Shown: positions 1 through 6,390 of the stretch, in pieces
Layout: each line of letters begins with the position of its first letter
Numbering within the stretch: position 1 is the first letter of the stretch
Source of the DNA: Oscillospiraceae bacterium UBA6370
GTDB lineage: Bacteria > Bacillota > Clostridia > Oscillospirales > Oscillospiraceae
DNA: 22,029 bases
Direction: 5' to 3'
NCBI GenBank assembly: GCA_002437735.1
Contig: DJRC01000025.1
Coordinates: 1 to 22,029, forward strand
Translations under genes and position numbers: made by a program
Notes under the pieces: model-generated
What the model saw: the letters and a program-made list of their open reading frames with translations, nothing else
What the model was told of the DNA's origin: nothing
The model's database searches: none

Positions 1-37
1 TTTACAAGGTACACGCTCCAACTGCGGAACGAATCTT

Positions 38-66
38 AGGTTACCACAACTTTCCGGCCTTGTCAA
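38..66 (-). promoter_or_regulatory. Putative sigma-A promoter facing off the left edge
   Basis: On the minus strand a perfect TTGACA (66-61) is followed after 17 bp by TAACCT (43-38). TGG directly precedes the -10, giving an extended -10. Transcription would start near position 31 and leave the window leftward. The gene it serves is not visible. The -10 hexamer itself is weak (3 of 6). Confidence 0.45.
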
Positions 67-259
67 CACTTTTTTTTGCTTTTGCAATTTTTCTTCACTC
101 ACGACGGAGGAAGGAAAACCGTTGTCGGAAAGCCGTCCGCTTTTCGCGAACAGTTCATATCTTAGCACGCCGCCGGAGCTTTTGCAAGTCTTAATTTTGT
201 ATTTTTCGTTTTTCGGTCAAACAGCACAATCAGAGCCGCTTATGTCCGTCATAACCGCT

Positions 260-300
260 AAAAATAACAGGAGAGAGGCGGGCAAAGCCCTCCTCCCTCC
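260..300 (-). terminator. Rho-independent terminator of the small peptide unit
   Basis: Read on the minus strand, the arms at 300-287 and 283-270 pair over 14 positions with two mismatches around an AAA/TTT loop. The tail is TGTTATTTTT. It lies 15 nt after the stop codon of the 20-codon ORF. Confidence 0.65.
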
Positions 301-315
301 GAATATTCGGCGGCT

Positions 316-378
316 TTAGCCGTTGCAGCCGACGCCGAGCATCTGGCACAGCAGCGCAAGCAGAGCAGCACAATTCAT
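316..378 (-). CDS. Small ORF, 20-residue cysteine-containing hydrophobic peptide
   Basis: This is a 20-codon ORF not assigned to any family I know. The product is MNCAALLALLCQMLGVGCNG: a hydrophobic Ala/Leu core, cysteines at 3, 11 and 18, and a Gly-Val-Gly-Cys-Asn-Gly end. The case for a real gene is its context. A full AAGGAGG (395-389) lies 10 nt before the ATG. A plausible TTGCAT-17-TATCAT promoter (458-430) lies upstream, and a hairpin terminator with a T tract (300-260) follows the TAA. It could be a membrane-active or signalling peptide, a leader peptide, or a noncoding RNA with a chance ORF. It diverges from the MurE-like gene, and I assign no function. Confidence 0.45.
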   Translation of the reverse strand: MNCAALLALLCQMLGVGCNG

Positions 379-429
379 AGCGCGTGAGCCTCCTTATCGG
401 TAGTTTCGTCTTGATCAAGGACGTTGTCT

Positions 430-458
430 ATGATACCGCGCAGACGGGCAAAATGCAA
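430..458 (-). promoter_or_regulatory. Putative promoter of the 20-codon ORF
   Basis: Minus-strand TTGCAT (458-453), 17-bp spacer, TATCAT (435-430). The -10 matches 5 of 6 and the -35 only 3 of 6. The predicted start is near 423, giving a leader of about 45 nt that includes the AAGGAGG. Confidence 0.35.
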
Positions 459-483
459 ATGCAATGTCTTCCAGCGTTTTTTC

Positions 484-512
484 TTGTCAGGAAAAGCGAC
501 GCGTGCTATACT
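484..512 (+). promoter_or_regulatory. Sigma-A promoter of the MurE-like / ATP-grasp operon
   Basis: TTGTCA (484-489), 17-bp spacer, TATACT (507-512), with TGC directly before the -10 (extended -10). The predicted start is near 519, so the leader is about 46 nt. Its position rules out the longer in-frame start at 424 for the downstream gene. Confidence 0.75.
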
Positions 513-564
513 ATATATTTATTATGAGGCTCGCCATTTCATCGACTGCCAAAGGAGCGAAGAG

Positions 565-2079
565 ATGAATCCCAAACATACCTTAAAGGAATATGCCGAC
601 GCGCTCACGCGCGCCGGACTTTTGACCGCAACCACGCTGATGCCCGCCGCGGAGGATACCGTCATCGACTGTCTGAGCTACGACACGCGCAACCTGCACG
701 GCACCTCGCTGTTTCTCTGCAAGGGCGCGCACTTCAAAGCGGAGTACCTCTCTGCGGCGCTCGCGCAGGGCGCGGCCGCCTATGTCGCCGAAAAGCCCTA
801 CTCCGTGGACGCGCCGCAGCTGCTTGTGAGCGACATCCGCTATGCGATGGTCGTACTCGGCCAGCTCTTCTACGATCATGTGACCGACAAACTCACGAGC
901 GTCGGCATCACGGGCACCAAGGGCAAGAGCACGACCGCCTACTACGTCCGCTCCATTCTCAATGACTATCTCACGAGCGAGGGCAAGCCCCCATGCGCCA
1001 TTCTCTCCTCCATTGATAATTATGACGGCGTCATCACCGAGGAGTCGCACATCACAACGCCCGAGGTGCTGGAGCTCTATCAGCATTTTCAGAACGCATA
1101 CGATTCCAGCATTTCCCATCTGGTGATGGAGGTCTCCTCGCAGGCGCTCAAGGTCGGGCGCGTGCGCGGCATGACCTTTGACGTGGGCGCGTTCTTGAAC
1201 ATCGGCACCGACCACATCAGTCCCATCGAGCACCTTGATTTCGCGGATTACTACGCCTCGAAGCTGAAGCTCTTCGACAGCTGCCGCGTCGGCTGCGTCA
1301 ACACCGACGCCGATCACGCCGCAGAGACCGTCGCCCACGCGAAGGCGAGCGGCTGCACGCTCATCACCTTCGGCAGCCATGCGAGCGACACGGTCTTTTG
1401 CGAACGGGTCGAAAAGCGCGCCGACGGACTGTATTTCACCGTGCGCTCACCGAGGTACAACGGTGAATTTTCCATCACGATGCCGGGTCTGTTCAACGTA
1501 TCCAACGCACTCGCGGCGATGGCGATTTCCATGGCGCTCGGCGTGCCGGAGGAATTTGTCCGCTCGGGTCTGCGCAAGGCGCGGGCGAACGGACGGATGC
1601 AGGTCTACGAAAGCCGTGACAAAAGGGTGACCGTCATCGTGGACTACGCGCACAACCGCATGAGCTTCGACGCGCTCTACCGCTCGACAAGGGTGGAGTA
1701 TCCCGGCAAGGAGATGATCTCCGTGTTCGGCTGCCCCGGTTCGCACGCGCTCCAGCGCCGCCGCGACCTCGGCGAGCTGAGCGGCGAGAACTGCGCCTTC
1801 GTTTACATCACAGAGGAGGACTCCGGCGAGGAGCCGTTCGCGCAGATCGCCGCCGACATCGAAAAGCACGTCAAATGCCCGCACCTCGTCTGCGAGGACC
1901 GCGCCGAATGTATCCGCCGCGCCATTCTCGACCATCCCGAGCCGCACGTCATCCTGCTCACAGGCAAGGGCGAGGAGACGACCATGAAGCGCGGCAGGGA
2001 GTTCGTCCCCTTCCCGAGCGACGTGGAGCTGACCCTCAAATATCTGGCGGAATATGACGAAAAGGAAGCGAAGGCATGA
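565..2079 (+). CDS. murE: MurE-like UDP-N-acetylmuramyl-peptide ligase (non-DAP type)
   Basis: This 504-residue Mur ligase should use ATP to add an amino acid to a UDP-MurNAc-type peptide in the cytoplasm. All three MurE regions are visible. The N-terminal uridine-binding domain has DTRNLHGTSLF, the central ATPase has P-loop GTKGKS at 117-122 and a YYASKLKLF segment that should carry the carbamylated lysine, and the C-terminal domain begins near DYAHN (360-364). Family knowledge: meso-DAP-adding MurE carries DNPR. Here the aligned stretch at 416-424 reads T-E-E-D-S-G-E-E-P, so DNPR is absent and the amino acid added is unlikely to be recognised as DAP. The start at 565 is set by GGAG (554-557), 7 nt upstream. 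The stop overlaps the ATP-grasp gene by 4 nt (ATGA), so the two are translationally coupled. It may be a paralogue rather than the housekeeping enzyme. Confidence 0.85.
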   Translation: MNPKHTLKEYADALTRAGLLTATTLMPAAEDTVIDCLSYDTRNLHGTSLFLCKGAHFKAEYLSAALAQGAAAYVAEKPYSVDAPQLLVSDIRYAMVVLGQLFYDHVTDKLTSVGITGTKGKSTTAYYVRSILNDYLTSEGKPPCAILSSIDNYDGVITEESHITTPEVLELYQHFQNAYDSSISHLVMEVSSQALKVGRVRGMTFDVGAFLNIGTDHISPIEHLDFADYYASKLKLFDSCRVGCVNTDADHAAETVAHAKASGCTLITFGSHASDTVFCERVEKRADGLYFTVRSPRYNGEFSITMPGLFNVSNALAAMAISMALGVPEEFVRSGLRKARANGRMQVYESRDKRVTVIVDYAHNRMSFDALYRSTRVEYPGKEMISVFGCPGSHALQRRRDLGELSGENCAFVYITEEDSGEEPFAQIAADIEKHVKCPHLVCEDRAECIRRAILDHPEPHVILLTGKGEETTMKRGREFVPFPSDVELTLKYLAEYDEKEAKA

Positions 2080-3308
2080 AGAAAAAGGACTTTCTGCCCA
2101 TCATTCTCGGCAGCGACGAGAACGCCTACGGCACGGCGCGTCTCTTTCGCGAGGCGTACCCCGAGGTCACGCCGCTACTCGTGTGCACCGCGCAGCTCAT
2201 TCCCACGCGGCACTCGCGTCTTTTTGACTGCCGCATCATCGCCGGCTTTGAACGCGAGGAGGTCTTTCCCGACGCGCTGCTCGGTGTACTGCGCGAGTGC
2301 TCCAAGGACTACGAAAAGCTGCTCGTCATCCCCTGCTCGGACTATTATACCGGCCTGCTCTGCCGCCATTATGACCGCTTCGAGGGGCGGATCGCGAACC
2401 GCTTCATCTCCGAGCAGCTGCTCGAGACCTTCGACACCAAGGACCGGTTCTACGCGCTCTGCGAGCAGTACGGCATGGACTATCCCAAGACCGTCATCGC
2501 CGCGCCCGACGAGCGCATCGAGGTCGCCGACCGTCTTCCGTTTGACTTTCCCATCGTCGTCAAACCGGAAAACTCCAACGCGCTCGACTACCTGCGCTGC
2601 CACTTTGAGGGACAGAAGAAGGTCTTTTTCTTCGACACCAGAGAGGAATACCTCACGATGGTGCGCAGCATGAACGGCTCCGACTATCGCGGCAAGCTCA
2701 TCCTTCAAGAGTTTATCCCCGGCGGGGACGACGCCATGCGCGTGCTCAACAGCTACTCCGACATGGACGGAACGGTGCGCGCGATGTGCCTCGGCCAGCC
2801 GGTGCTCGAATACTACGACCCCAAGAGCGTCGGCAACTACGCCGCCATCCTCTCGCGCGGCGACACGCTGCTCTACGATAAAATGCAGCGGTTCTTGCAG
2901 GCCATTGGCTATGTCGGCTTCTCCAACATCGACATGAAGTACGACAGCCGCACCGGACGGTACGTGCTCTTTGAGATCAACCCGCGGCTGGGCCGTTCGA
3001 GCTTCTTCTGCCGCGCGGCGGGCATCAACATGATGAAGCTGCTCACCGAGGACGTGGTCTACGGCCACCGCGGGAAGTGCATCTACAACGAAACGACCGC
3101 GCTGTGGTCCAACGTCCCGCGCGGCATTCTGACGAGGTACGTCACCTCCCCCGCCCTGCGCGAGGAGATGAAGCAATACAAAGCCCTGCACACGCTCTGG
3201 TGCGGCAGCGACCTCGCCCCCGCGCGCGTGTACCGGCTGGCAAGGTATTACGCCGCGCAGTACAAGAACTTCGCGCGCTATTATTTTGATAAGAGCAAAG
3301 AGAAATGA
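2076..3308 (+). CDS. ATP-grasp carboxylate-amine ligase (D-aspartate ligase-like)
   Basis: This 410-residue ATP-grasp enzyme should activate a carboxylate as an acyl phosphate and join it to an amine. The N-terminal pre-grasp domain starts with IILGSDENAYG. The ATP-binding part has PIVVKPEN (near 158-166), then LQEFIPGGDD. The metal-binding end is FEINPRLGRSS, with E300 and N302 as expected metal ligands. Its general look recalls D-aspartate ligases that add side-chain residues to peptidoglycan precursors. Its start codon lies inside the stop of the MurE-like gene (ATGA), so the two products probably act on one pathway, perhaps sequential or branch additions to a muramyl peptide. The true amine and carboxylate substrates cannot be read from the sequence. 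A hairpin terminator follows at once. Confidence 0.8.
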   Translation: MKKKDFLPIILGSDENAYGTARLFREAYPEVTPLLVCTAQLIPTRHSRLFDCRIIAGFEREEVFPDALLGVLRECSKDYEKLLVIPCSDYYTGLLCRHYDRFEGRIANRFISEQLLETFDTKDRFYALCEQYGMDYPKTVIAAPDERIEVADRLPFDFPIVVKPENSNALDYLRCHFEGQKKVFFFDTREEYLTMVRSMNGSDYRGKLILQEFIPGGDDAMRVLNSYSDMDGTVRAMCLGQPVLEYYDPKSVGNYAAILSRGDTLLYDKMQRFLQAIGYVGFSNIDMKYDSRTGRYVLFEINPRLGRSSFFCRAAGINMMKLLTEDVVYGHRGKCIYNETTALWSNVPRGILTRYVTSPALREEMKQYKALHTLWCGSDLAPARVYRLARYYAAQYKNFARYYFDKSKEK

Positions 3309-3311
3309 CGC

Positions 3312-3346
3312 AGAAGCGTCGGCACGGAGCCGGCGCTTCTTTTCTT
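3312..3346 (+). terminator. Terminator after the ATP-grasp gene
   Basis: A 12-position stem (arms near 3312-3323 and 3329-3340, one G-T wobble) with loop ACGGA is followed by TTTTCTT. It ends the MurE-like/ATP-grasp operon and sits between convergent genes. Confidence 0.8.
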
Positions 3347-4031
3347 ATTTCACAATGTCGTAAAGCTCCCGCAGGTCGCAGATCTCGTAGTCCACGCGCA
3401 GGCTCTCCGGCTGCGGCGCTTTCTTCGGATTGTACCAGCAGCACGCAAGTCCATAGTTGTTCGCGCCCTGAATGTCGCTCGTGGGCGAATCGCCGATGAC
3501 CAGGCAGTTTTCCCGCGTAATGCCGTCGATGTGGGCGAACACATAGTCAAAGTATTCTGTGGACGGCTTCGCCGCGCCCGCGGTCTCGGAGATGAACGCC
3601 TCCTCAATGAGCGGTGCGAGCGCCGAGCGTCCCAGCCGCCCGCGCTGGACGGACTCGGCCGCATTGGTGATGAGGTAGACGCGGTGCGTTTTCTTCAGCT
3701 CGCGCACGACTTCAAGCGCGTGGGGCACGAGCGCGGTCGAACGGCCGAGCACCTCGAGACGGACGCAGTTGCAGCCCTCAACGTCCAACTCGAGGCCCAG
3801 CTCCTCGGACATTTCGCGGAACTGGATGCGCAGCGTCTCGTCCTTTGTCAGCTCGCCGCGGTCAAAGCGCGCCCACGCGGCGTTGTTATGGCGGTCGAAG
3901 CAGGCAAACAGCTCCGGCGTAAAGGCAAGGCCCGCATAGGCACAGACCGCACGGAACGAGCTGACGTTCGCCTCGTCGAAGTCAAAGAGTGTGTTGTCGG
4001 CGTCGAAGAGCAGATAGGGATAACGTGACAT
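3345..4031 (-). CDS. YjjG-type HAD phosphatase (noncanonical nucleotidase family)
   Basis: This 228-residue soluble HAD phosphatase has a complete active site. DADNTLFDFD carries nucleophile D10 and acid/base D12. Motif II has T122 in LITNA. Motif III has K155 in AAKPS. Motif IV is GDSPTSDIQGA with D181 and D186. A helical cap lies between motifs I and II, as in the YjjG/YfnB family, some members of which remove phosphate from noncanonical pyrimidine nucleotides. The actual substrate is not known. AAAGGAGATCC before ATG 4031 fixes the start, and the longer in-frame extension to 4340 would cross the promoter and the divergent dpaA gene. It is monocistronic, with its own extended -10 promoter, and converges with the ATP-grasp gene. 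Confidence 0.88.
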   Translation of the reverse strand: MSRYPYLLFDADNTLFDFDEANVSSFRAVCAYAGLAFTPELFACFDRHNNAAWARFDRGELTKDETLRIQFREMSEELGLELDVEGCNCVRLEVLGRSTALVPHALEVVRELKKTHRVYLITNAAESVQRGRLGRSALAPLIEEAFISETAGAAKPSTEYFDYVFAHIDGITRENCLVIGDSPTSDIQGANNYGLACCWYNPKKAPQPESLRVDYEICDLRELYDIVK

Positions 4032-4057
4032 AACCGGATCTCCTTTGATTTTTTGCC

Positions 4058-4086
4058 ATGATACCACACTCTTTTGCGTTTCGCAA
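4058..4086 (-). promoter_or_regulatory. Sigma-A promoter of the YjjG-type HAD gene
   Basis: Minus-strand TTGCGA (4086-4081), 17-bp spacer, TATCAT (4063-4058), with TGG immediately before the -10. The start is expected near 4051, about 20 nt before the ATG, leaving just room for the AAGGAGA RBS. Confidence 0.6.
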
Positions 4087-4107
4087 TCAAATTTCCCCCG
4101 CCGCGCG

Positions 4108-4116
4108 CATAGAGTA
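4108..4116 (+). promoter_or_regulatory. Sporulation-type (sigma-K/sigma-E) -10 element before dpaA
   Basis: CATAGAGTA matches the sigma-K -10 pattern CATANNNTA exactly and the sigma-E pattern CATACANT at 7 of 8. The start would be near 4123, leaving about 18 nt of leader containing GGGGG before ATG 4141. I find no convincing -35 at the expected distance. The call rests on the -10, the position, and the known mother-cell expression of dpaAB. Confidence 0.45.
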
Positions 4117-4140
4117 GGAGGAATGGAAAGGGGGACGCCT

Positions 4141-4977
4141 ATGGAAAAAACGATCGCCGTGCTCGGCGGGGACCGGCGCATGGCGCTGCTCGCGCGTCTG
4201 CTCGCGGAGGACGGCCATCCGGTGCGGACGTGGGGGCTGCGCGGCTTCGGCATGGAGGACACAGCGTTGGAGGAGGCGGTGCAAGCCGACCGCGTCGTGC
4301 TGCCCGTGCCGCTCTCGCGCGGGAAAAATCTCAACTGCACCGCTGCGGCGCTGCCGCTGTGCGGATTGTTCGCGCTGCTGCATCCGGAGCAGTGCCTCTT
4401 CGCCGGCGGCGTGAAGGCCGCCGATCGCGAGGCTGCGGCGGAATTTGGCCTGACGCTGACCGACTACCTCTCGCGTGAGGAGTTGGCGGTGCGCAACGGC
4501 GTACCGACGGCGGAGGGCGCCATTGAGGCGGCGATGGCCGCGACGGACGTGACGCTCTGCGGCACGCCGTGTCTGGTCATCGGCTTCGGGCGCATCGGCA
4601 AGCTGCTCGCCCACCGCCTGCGTGGGCTGGGCGCGGAGGTCACGGTCAGCGCACGGCGGTTGGACGATCTCGCGTGGATCGACGCCTTCGGCTACCGCGG
4701 TCTTCGCACGAACCGTCTCGTCGGACGGCTCGGGAGCTTCCGCATCGTCTTCAACACCGTGCCGAACATGGTACTCACAGAGGAGCTGCTGCGCGAACTG
4801 CCGCGCGAGTGCGTGCTGCTCGAGCTGGCCTCGCAGTCCGGCTTCGACCGTGCGGCAGCGGAGGCGCGTGGGCTGAAGTGCATCGCCGCGCCGGGGCTGC
4901 CCGGCAGGGCCGCGCCGGAGACTGCAGCGCGCGCCATCAAGCTGACCTTGGAAAAAATATGGGAGGAAGAAGCATGA
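4141..4977 (+). CDS. dpaA: Dipicolinate synthase subunit A (SpoVFA)
   Basis: With DpaB this subunit converts the dihydrodipicolinate-pathway intermediate of lysine synthesis to dipicolinic acid, in the mother cell during sporulation. The product moves into the spore core as the calcium chelate. The 278-residue protein has an N-terminal nucleotide-binding-like start (AVLGGDRRM), the conserved NGVPTAEGAI segment (from 119) and a second Rossmann motif, GFGRIG at 148-153, in the dehydrogenase-like C-terminal half. Two in-frame ATGs compete. That at 4123 sits 1 nt after AGGAGG, too close to use. That at 4141 has GGGGG six nt upstream and fits the sporulation -10. It overlaps dpaB by 4 nt. No lysine-pathway genes lie beside it. 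Confidence 0.93.
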   Translation: MEKTIAVLGGDRRMALLARLLAEDGHPVRTWGLRGFGMEDTALEEAVQADRVVLPVPLSRGKNLNCTAAALPLCGLFALLHPEQCLFAGGVKAADREAAAEFGLTLTDYLSREELAVRNGVPTAEGAIEAAMAATDVTLCGTPCLVIGFGRIGKLLAHRLRGLGAEVTVSARRLDDLAWIDAFGYRGLRTNRLVGRLGSFRIVFNTVPNMVLTEELLRELPRECVLLELASQSGFDRAAAEARGLKCIAAPGLPGRAAPETAARAIKLTLEKIWEEEA

Positions 4978-5546
4978 GAACCGAACGCATCGGATTTGCC
5001 CTCTGCGGCTCATTCTGCAATCACCCGAAAATTTTGATGCTCTTTGAGGAAATGGCAGAGAGCTTCGAGCTGGTCCCCATTCTCTCTGAAAACACGGCGC
5101 GGTACGACACCCGCTTCGGGCTGGCCGACGATCTCATCGCGCGCGTGGAGCGCGCGGCGGGGCGTCCCTCCATCCGCACCATCGTGGAGGCCGAGCCGTT
5201 CGGCCCGCAGAACCTGGCCGACGTCCTTGTCATCGCGCCCTGTACGGGCAACACCCTTGCCAAGCTCGCCCACGGCGTCACCGACGGGCCGGTGACGATG
5301 GCGGCAAAATCCCACCTGCGCAACGGCAAGCCTGTGGTCGTCGCGCTGGCGACGAACGACGGTCTGAGCGCGAGTGCGCCGAATCTCGCCGCGCTCCTCA
5401 ACCGGAAGAACTACTACTTCGTTCCCTTCGGGCAGGACGACCCGCAGGGTAAGCCAACCTCGCTCATTGCCGATTTTTCGCAGCTCGTGCCGACCGTTGA
5501 CGCGGCGCTGCGCGGCGTGCAGCTCCAGCCGCTGCTGGTAAAATAG
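4974..5546 (+). CDS. dpaB: Dipicolinate synthase subunit B (SpoVFB), flavoprotein fold
   Basis: This is the partner of DpaA in making dipicolinic acid, which gives the spore core its low water content and heat resistance. The 190-residue protein has the flavoprotein (UbiX/PpcBD-like) fold signature: an N-terminal FALCGSFCNH loop and APCTGNTLAKLA at 88-99, followed by a GVTDGPVTMAAK segment. The start is fixed by GGAGG 7 nt before ATG 4974, and that ATG overlaps the dpaA stop (ATGA). Upstream in-frame extension is only dpaA read in another frame. A strong terminator follows within 5 nt, so the operon is just dpaA-dpaB. The length is normal for the family. Confidence 0.93.
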   Translation: MRTERIGFALCGSFCNHPKILMLFEEMAESFELVPILSENTARYDTRFGLADDLIARVERAAGRPSIRTIVEAEPFGPQNLADVLVIAPCTGNTLAKLAHGVTDGPVTMAAKSHLRNGKPVVVALATNDGLSASAPNLAALLNRKNYYFVPFGQDDPQGKPTSLIADFSQLVPTVDAALRGVQLQPLLVK

Positions 5547-5550
5547 GCGC

Positions 5551-5582
5551 AAAAAAACGACCGCATGAGCGGTCGTTTTTTC
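5551..5582. terminator. Bidirectional terminator between dpaB and the HAD-IIA gene
   Basis: A perfect stem runs from AAAAAAACGACCGC (5551-5564) to its complement at 5569-5582, with loop ATGA. The A tract before and T tract after make it work on both strands. It serves dpaB (+) and the convergent HAD-IIA gene (-), whose stop codon overlaps its edge. Confidence 0.92.
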
Positions 5583-6387
5583 ATTCCTGTAAAATGCTCA
5601 GATAGTCCGCGACGCTGCCAAGGACAAACGTCGGCTGCACCGCGCTGCCGGGCAGATCCGTCTCCTTCGTCTCGCCCGAGAGGACGAGCACCGTGTCGAT
5701 GCCCGCGTTCACGCCGCAGGCGATGTCGGTGTAGAGACGGTCGCCGAGCAGCACCGTCTCCTCCGCGGAAAAGCCGCCGCGCGCCATCGCAAGGCGCGCC
5801 ATATCGGGCTGCGGCTTGCCGATGACATAAGGCCGCCGTCCGGTCGCGCGGAAAAGCATCTCGCATACGCTGCCGCAGTCCGGCACAAAGCCGTACCACG
5901 TCGGGCAGGCCCAGTCGGGATTGGTGGCAAGATAGTCCACGCCGCGGTTTAGGAGGATGCAGGCGTCCTCTAACTTTTGAAAGGTCAGCTCAGTGTCGAA
6001 GCCCATCACCAGGGCGTCCACCGCCGCGCCGCGGTCGTCCGTTAGGCGCAGGCCCGCCTGCGCGAGCTGCCGCTTCATCGACTGCGTGCCGCAGACGTAG
6101 AGGAGCTTTTCCGTCATGCCCTGCGCGTGCAGATGCGCGATGAGCGCGTCTACGCTCGTGAGGAGATCGGAGGCCTCCGCCTCCACGCCGAGGCGGCGTA
6201 GCTTCTCCACATAGCTCTCCGCCCCGCGGGAGGAGTTGTTCGTCAGAAATCGGTACGTCCCGCCGCGCGAGCAGATCGCGCGCAGGAAGTCCGCCGCGCC
6301 GTCAAAGAGCCGTTCGTCCAGATAGAGCGTCCCGTCCAGGTCGAGCAGGAAGAGCCGCTTGGCGCGGAGCCGTGCAAGGTCGGGCAT
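5581..6387 (-). CDS. HAD-IIA family phosphatase (NagD / 4-nitrophenylphosphatase-like)
   Basis: This 268-residue cytoplasmic HAD phosphatase has a type IIA cap. The nucleophile motif FLLDLDGTLYL has D16 and D18. Motif II is FLTNNSSR (near 47-54), and the sequence after it, with a large insertion before GKPQPDM, is typical of NagD/AraL-like enzymes. Motif IV is LLGDRLYTDIACGVNAG. These enzymes remove phosphate from small sugar or nucleotide phosphates and are often damage-control enzymes. The substrate here is unknown. The start at 6387 lies only 3 nt after the NhaC-type stop, with an AAGG-type RBS inside the end of that gene, so it is the last gene of that unit. The shared terminator with dpaB follows. 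Confidence 0.88.
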   Translation of the reverse strand: MPDLARLRAKRLFLLDLDGTLYLDERLFDGAADFLRAICSRGGTYRFLTNNSSRGAESYVEKLRRLGVEAEASDLLTSVDALIAHLHAQGMTEKLLYVCGTQSMKRQLAQAGLRLTDDRGAAVDALVMGFDTELTFQKLEDACILLNRGVDYLATNPDWACPTWYGFVPDCGSVCEMLFRATGRRPYVIGKPQPDMARLAMARGGFSAEETVLLGDRLYTDIACGVNAGIDTVLVLSGETKETDLPGSAVQPTFVLGSVADYLSILQE

Positions 6388-6390
6388 GGC

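Noticed and set aside
1..15. ACAAGGTA resembling the 3' end of 16S rRNA
   Set aside because: The match is 8 bases only. The flanking sequence does not continue as rRNA or anti-Shine-Dalgarno.
122..319. TTG-started 65-codon frame on the plus strand
   Set aside because: The GGAGG is too far from the TTG. The frame runs through the terminator hairpin of the minus-strand peptide unit and has no family features.
424..564. N-terminal extension of the MurE-like gene from 424
   Set aside because: The extension spans a clear extended -10 promoter (484-512) and lacks an RBS, whereas ATG 565 has GGAG at the right distance.
3345..6387. Two HAD phosphatases flanking dpaAB as a sporulation cassette
   Set aside because: They belong to different HAD subfamilies and face the other way. 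One has its own vegetative-type promoter, and the other is the tail gene of the nhaC unit. There is no sign of shared control.
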